Source: Bacteroidales bacterium UBA2764 (GTDB lineage Bacteria; Bacteroidota; Bacteroidia; Bacteroidales; Paludibacteraceae). From it: a stretch of 6,969 nt of DNA. Made by a program: the position numbers and the translations under genes. The first letter of the stretch is position 1. Every line of letters starts with the position of its first letter. The stretch is from positions 1 to 6,969 of the forward strand of contig DEIW01000017.1 in the NCBI GenBank assembly GCA_002352705.1, in the 5' to 3' direction. The notes below the pieces were generated by a model. That model did not search any database. It was not told where the DNA came from and was given only the letters and a program-made list of their open reading frames with translations. Shown here piece by piece: positions 6,478 to 6,969 of this stretch.

Positions 6478-6507
6478 AAAATTACTGCTTTTCAGGCACA
6501 TACGCAA
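6477..6507 (-). promoter_or_regulatory. Promoter of the surface-protein gene
   Basis: On the minus strand TTG (6507-6505), 20 bases, then TAatTTTG (6484-6477): a good Bacteroides-type promoter. The expected start near 6470-6474 gives a leader of about 75 bases. Just before the ATG the leader is very A/T-rich (6399-6420), which favours initiation without a Shine-Dalgarno site in this phylum. The -33 element lies in the left arm of a 10-bp inverted repeat (6503-6512), and the -7 box touches the terminator stem. Confidence 0.7.
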
Positions 6508-6540
6508 GTACCTAAAACTCGCATTTTTGCGGTACTTGCG
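6503..6540. other. Perfect 10-bp inverted repeat over the -33 region
   Basis: CGCAAGTACC (6503-6512) pairs perfectly with GGTACTTGCG (6531-6540) across an 18-base loop. Within the loop AAAA (6514-6517) can pair with TTTT (6524-6527). No T-run follows on either strand, so it is not a terminator. The left arm contains the -33 TTG of the surface-protein promoter, so it may be a regulator binding site or a cruciform. The right arm lies in the duplicated segment described at 6514-6555. Confidence 0.6.
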
Positions 6541-6555
6541 GCAATAAGGTGTTCT
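6514..6555. repeat. Direct repeat, copy 1 of 2 (42 bases)
   Basis: This segment, AAAACTCGCATTTTT...CTTGCGGCAATAAGGTGTTCT in outline, recurs at 6654-6694 with a few changes, all in the middle (TTTTTGCGGTACTTG against TTTTACGGCGCTTG). The copies are 140 bases apart in the same orientation. No reading frame is conserved, so this is a non-coding repeat, probably of a kind found elsewhere in the genome. Confidence 0.75.
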
Positions 6556-6557
6556 AT

Positions 6558-6586
6558 GGCGGGCTAACGGTGAGGGTTATCCCGCC
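6558..6586. other. Hairpin with 11-base arms and one mismatch
   Basis: GGCGGGCTAAC (6558-6568), loop of seven bases, GTTATCCCGCC (6576-6586). Ten of eleven positions pair. It follows directly on the first 42-base repeat copy. No T-run follows on the plus strand, and on the minus strand the following bases are not a T-run either. Part of a cluster of structured repeats; function unknown. Confidence 0.55.
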
Positions 6587-6592
6587 TCGCGC

Positions 6593-6638
6593 GCCGCACT
6601 TACTCCTGCGGATGTCCACCGGACATCCTTGGTGCGGC
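6593..6638. other. Nested inverted repeats (7-bp outer, 8-bp inner)
   Basis: Outer arms GCCGCAC (6593-6599) and GTGCGGC (6632-6638) enclose a perfect inner hairpin, GGATGTCC (6610-6617), loop ACC, GGACATCC (6621-6628). The outer right arm can instead pair locally in GCGG-ctata-CCGC (6634-6646). The arrangement is typical of dispersed palindromic repeats or a structured RNA. No gene overlaps it convincingly. Confidence 0.55.
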
Positions 6639-6653
6639 TATACCGCTTCATCC

Positions 6654-6694
6654 AAAACTCGCATTTTACGGCGCTTGCGGCAATAAGGTGTTCT
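6654..6694. repeat. Direct repeat, copy 2 of 2 (41 bases)
   Basis: Second copy of the segment at 6514-6555, same orientation, one base shorter and with substitutions only in the central part. Unlike copy 1, it has no upstream arm complementary to its CTTGCGG side, so the 10-bp inverted repeat is not duplicated with it. Bases 6695-6787, which follow, show no gene, no clear promoter and no strong repeat. Confidence 0.75.
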
Positions 6695-6787
6695 TATCTC
6701 GCGATGCTCTCGCCCTTAACTCGGACTGACACTTCGTTAGCCATCCTCGATATGCCGCTCCTTCCGCTTCAACGGACGTACGTATCG

Positions 6788-6831
6788 GGTCGCGGTGTGG
6801 TCGCGGTATGGTCGCGGTATGGTCGCGGTTT
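6788..6831. repeat. Four tandem copies of an 11-base repeat
   Basis: Units GGTCGCGGTGT (6788-6798), GGTCGCGGTAT twice (6799-6809, 6810-6820) and GGTCGCGGTTT (6821-6831). Only the tenth base varies. The 11-base period is close to one DNA turn, which would place repeated protein sites on one face, but slippage expansion is an equally good explanation. It is not a CRISPR array because there are no spacers. Confidence 0.85.
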
Positions 6832-6878
6832 TAAGAGGTAATTGACCCGTGATAGGGTGGAATATTGAGCTTTCTTTA

Positions 6879-6969
6879 GGGCGGCCGGCGGACGGGCGGA
6901 CGACCATTTCTTATAACTCCCACCCGCGCGTGCGGGGGAATATAGAAACAGGTTGTCCGCCGTCCGCCC
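6879..6969. other. Long imperfect inverted repeat reaching the window edge
   Basis: GGCGGACGGGCGGACGACC (6887-6905) is nearly the reverse complement of GGTTGTCCGCCGTCCGCCC (6951-6969), with single-base offsets and one mismatch. Inside, TTTCTTATA and TATAGAAA also partly pair, and a central hairpin CCCGC (6923-6927), GCGT, GCGGG (6932-6936) closes the structure. The whole is about 90 bases long and GC-rich at the ends. It may continue past the window. Candidates are a short non-autonomous palindromic element, a structured RNA or a strong transcription barrier. No promoter or T-run decides between them. Confidence 0.6.

Noticed and set aside
6503..6540. Intrinsic terminator
   Set aside because: The stem is perfect but no T-run follows on either strand and the loop is long.
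6540..6650. tRNA or other known small RNA gene
   Set aside because: Several hairpins are present, but they do not form a cloverleaf and no T-loop or anticodon arrangement is visible.
6788..6831. CRISPR array
   Set aside because: The repeats are directly adjacent, only 11 bases long and have no spacers.
6629..6841. 70-residue open frame in the right intergenic region
   Set aside because: Composed partly of the direct repeat and the 11-base tandem repeat, without promoter, start context or family resemblance.

Overview
The window looks like a chromosomal segment of a Bacteroidales-type bacterium (phylum Bacteroidota), probably host-associated. Three things support this. Upstream sites match the Bacteroides promoter consensus (TTTG or TTG, about 20 bases, then TAnnTTTG). 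Purine-rich Shine-Dalgarno sites are essentially absent. The protein families (periplasmic TPR histidine kinase with a LuxR-type regulator, Bacteroidota-style exported flavodoxin, and a large exported repeat protein with a short Por-like C-terminal tail) are typical of this group. The species cannot be named from the sequence.

Layout from left to right. Bases 1-115 hold a promoter with overlapping inverted repeats. A plus-strand gene (116-592) encodes an exported flavodoxin-like protein that seems to lack its last dozen or so residues. It meets, tail to tail across only 7 bases, a minus-strand response regulator gene (600-1226). This is preceded on the minus strand by a hybrid-looking but classical sensor kinase with an exported TPR domain, one membrane segment, and HisKA plus HATPase domains (1272-3053). 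Upstream again on the minus strand is a 1089-residue exported surface protein (3129-6398). It has a beta-helix-like N-terminal third, two related copies of a module carrying a V-x-G-x-x-V-T signature, four InlB-B/Flg_new-like repeats and a short sorting-signal-like tail. Bases 6399-6969 hold no credible gene. They contain a promoter, an intrinsic terminator that overlaps this promoter, several hairpins, a 41-42 base duplicated segment, an 11-base tandem repeat and a long imperfect inverted repeat that reaches the window edge.

The kinase and regulator are almost certainly a two-component pair transcribed from a near-leaderless promoter just upstream of the kinase. The surface protein has its own promoter and is a plausible but unproven target or signal partner of this pair. 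The flavodoxin is divergently controlled and its link to the others is only positional.

The most distinctive signals are non-protein. Short tandem repeats of period 8, 14 and 15 bases sit at or near three gene ends: one supplies the kinase stop codon, and one is translated inside the surface protein in two different reading frames. The terminator stem overlaps the -7 box of the surface-protein promoter. The 5' part of the surface-protein gene has a marked drop in GC content (about 38% against about 53% further on, counted by hand on sampled lines). None of this proves a new system; the clearest testable ideas are the compact terminator/promoter switch and the mobile short repeats at gene ends.
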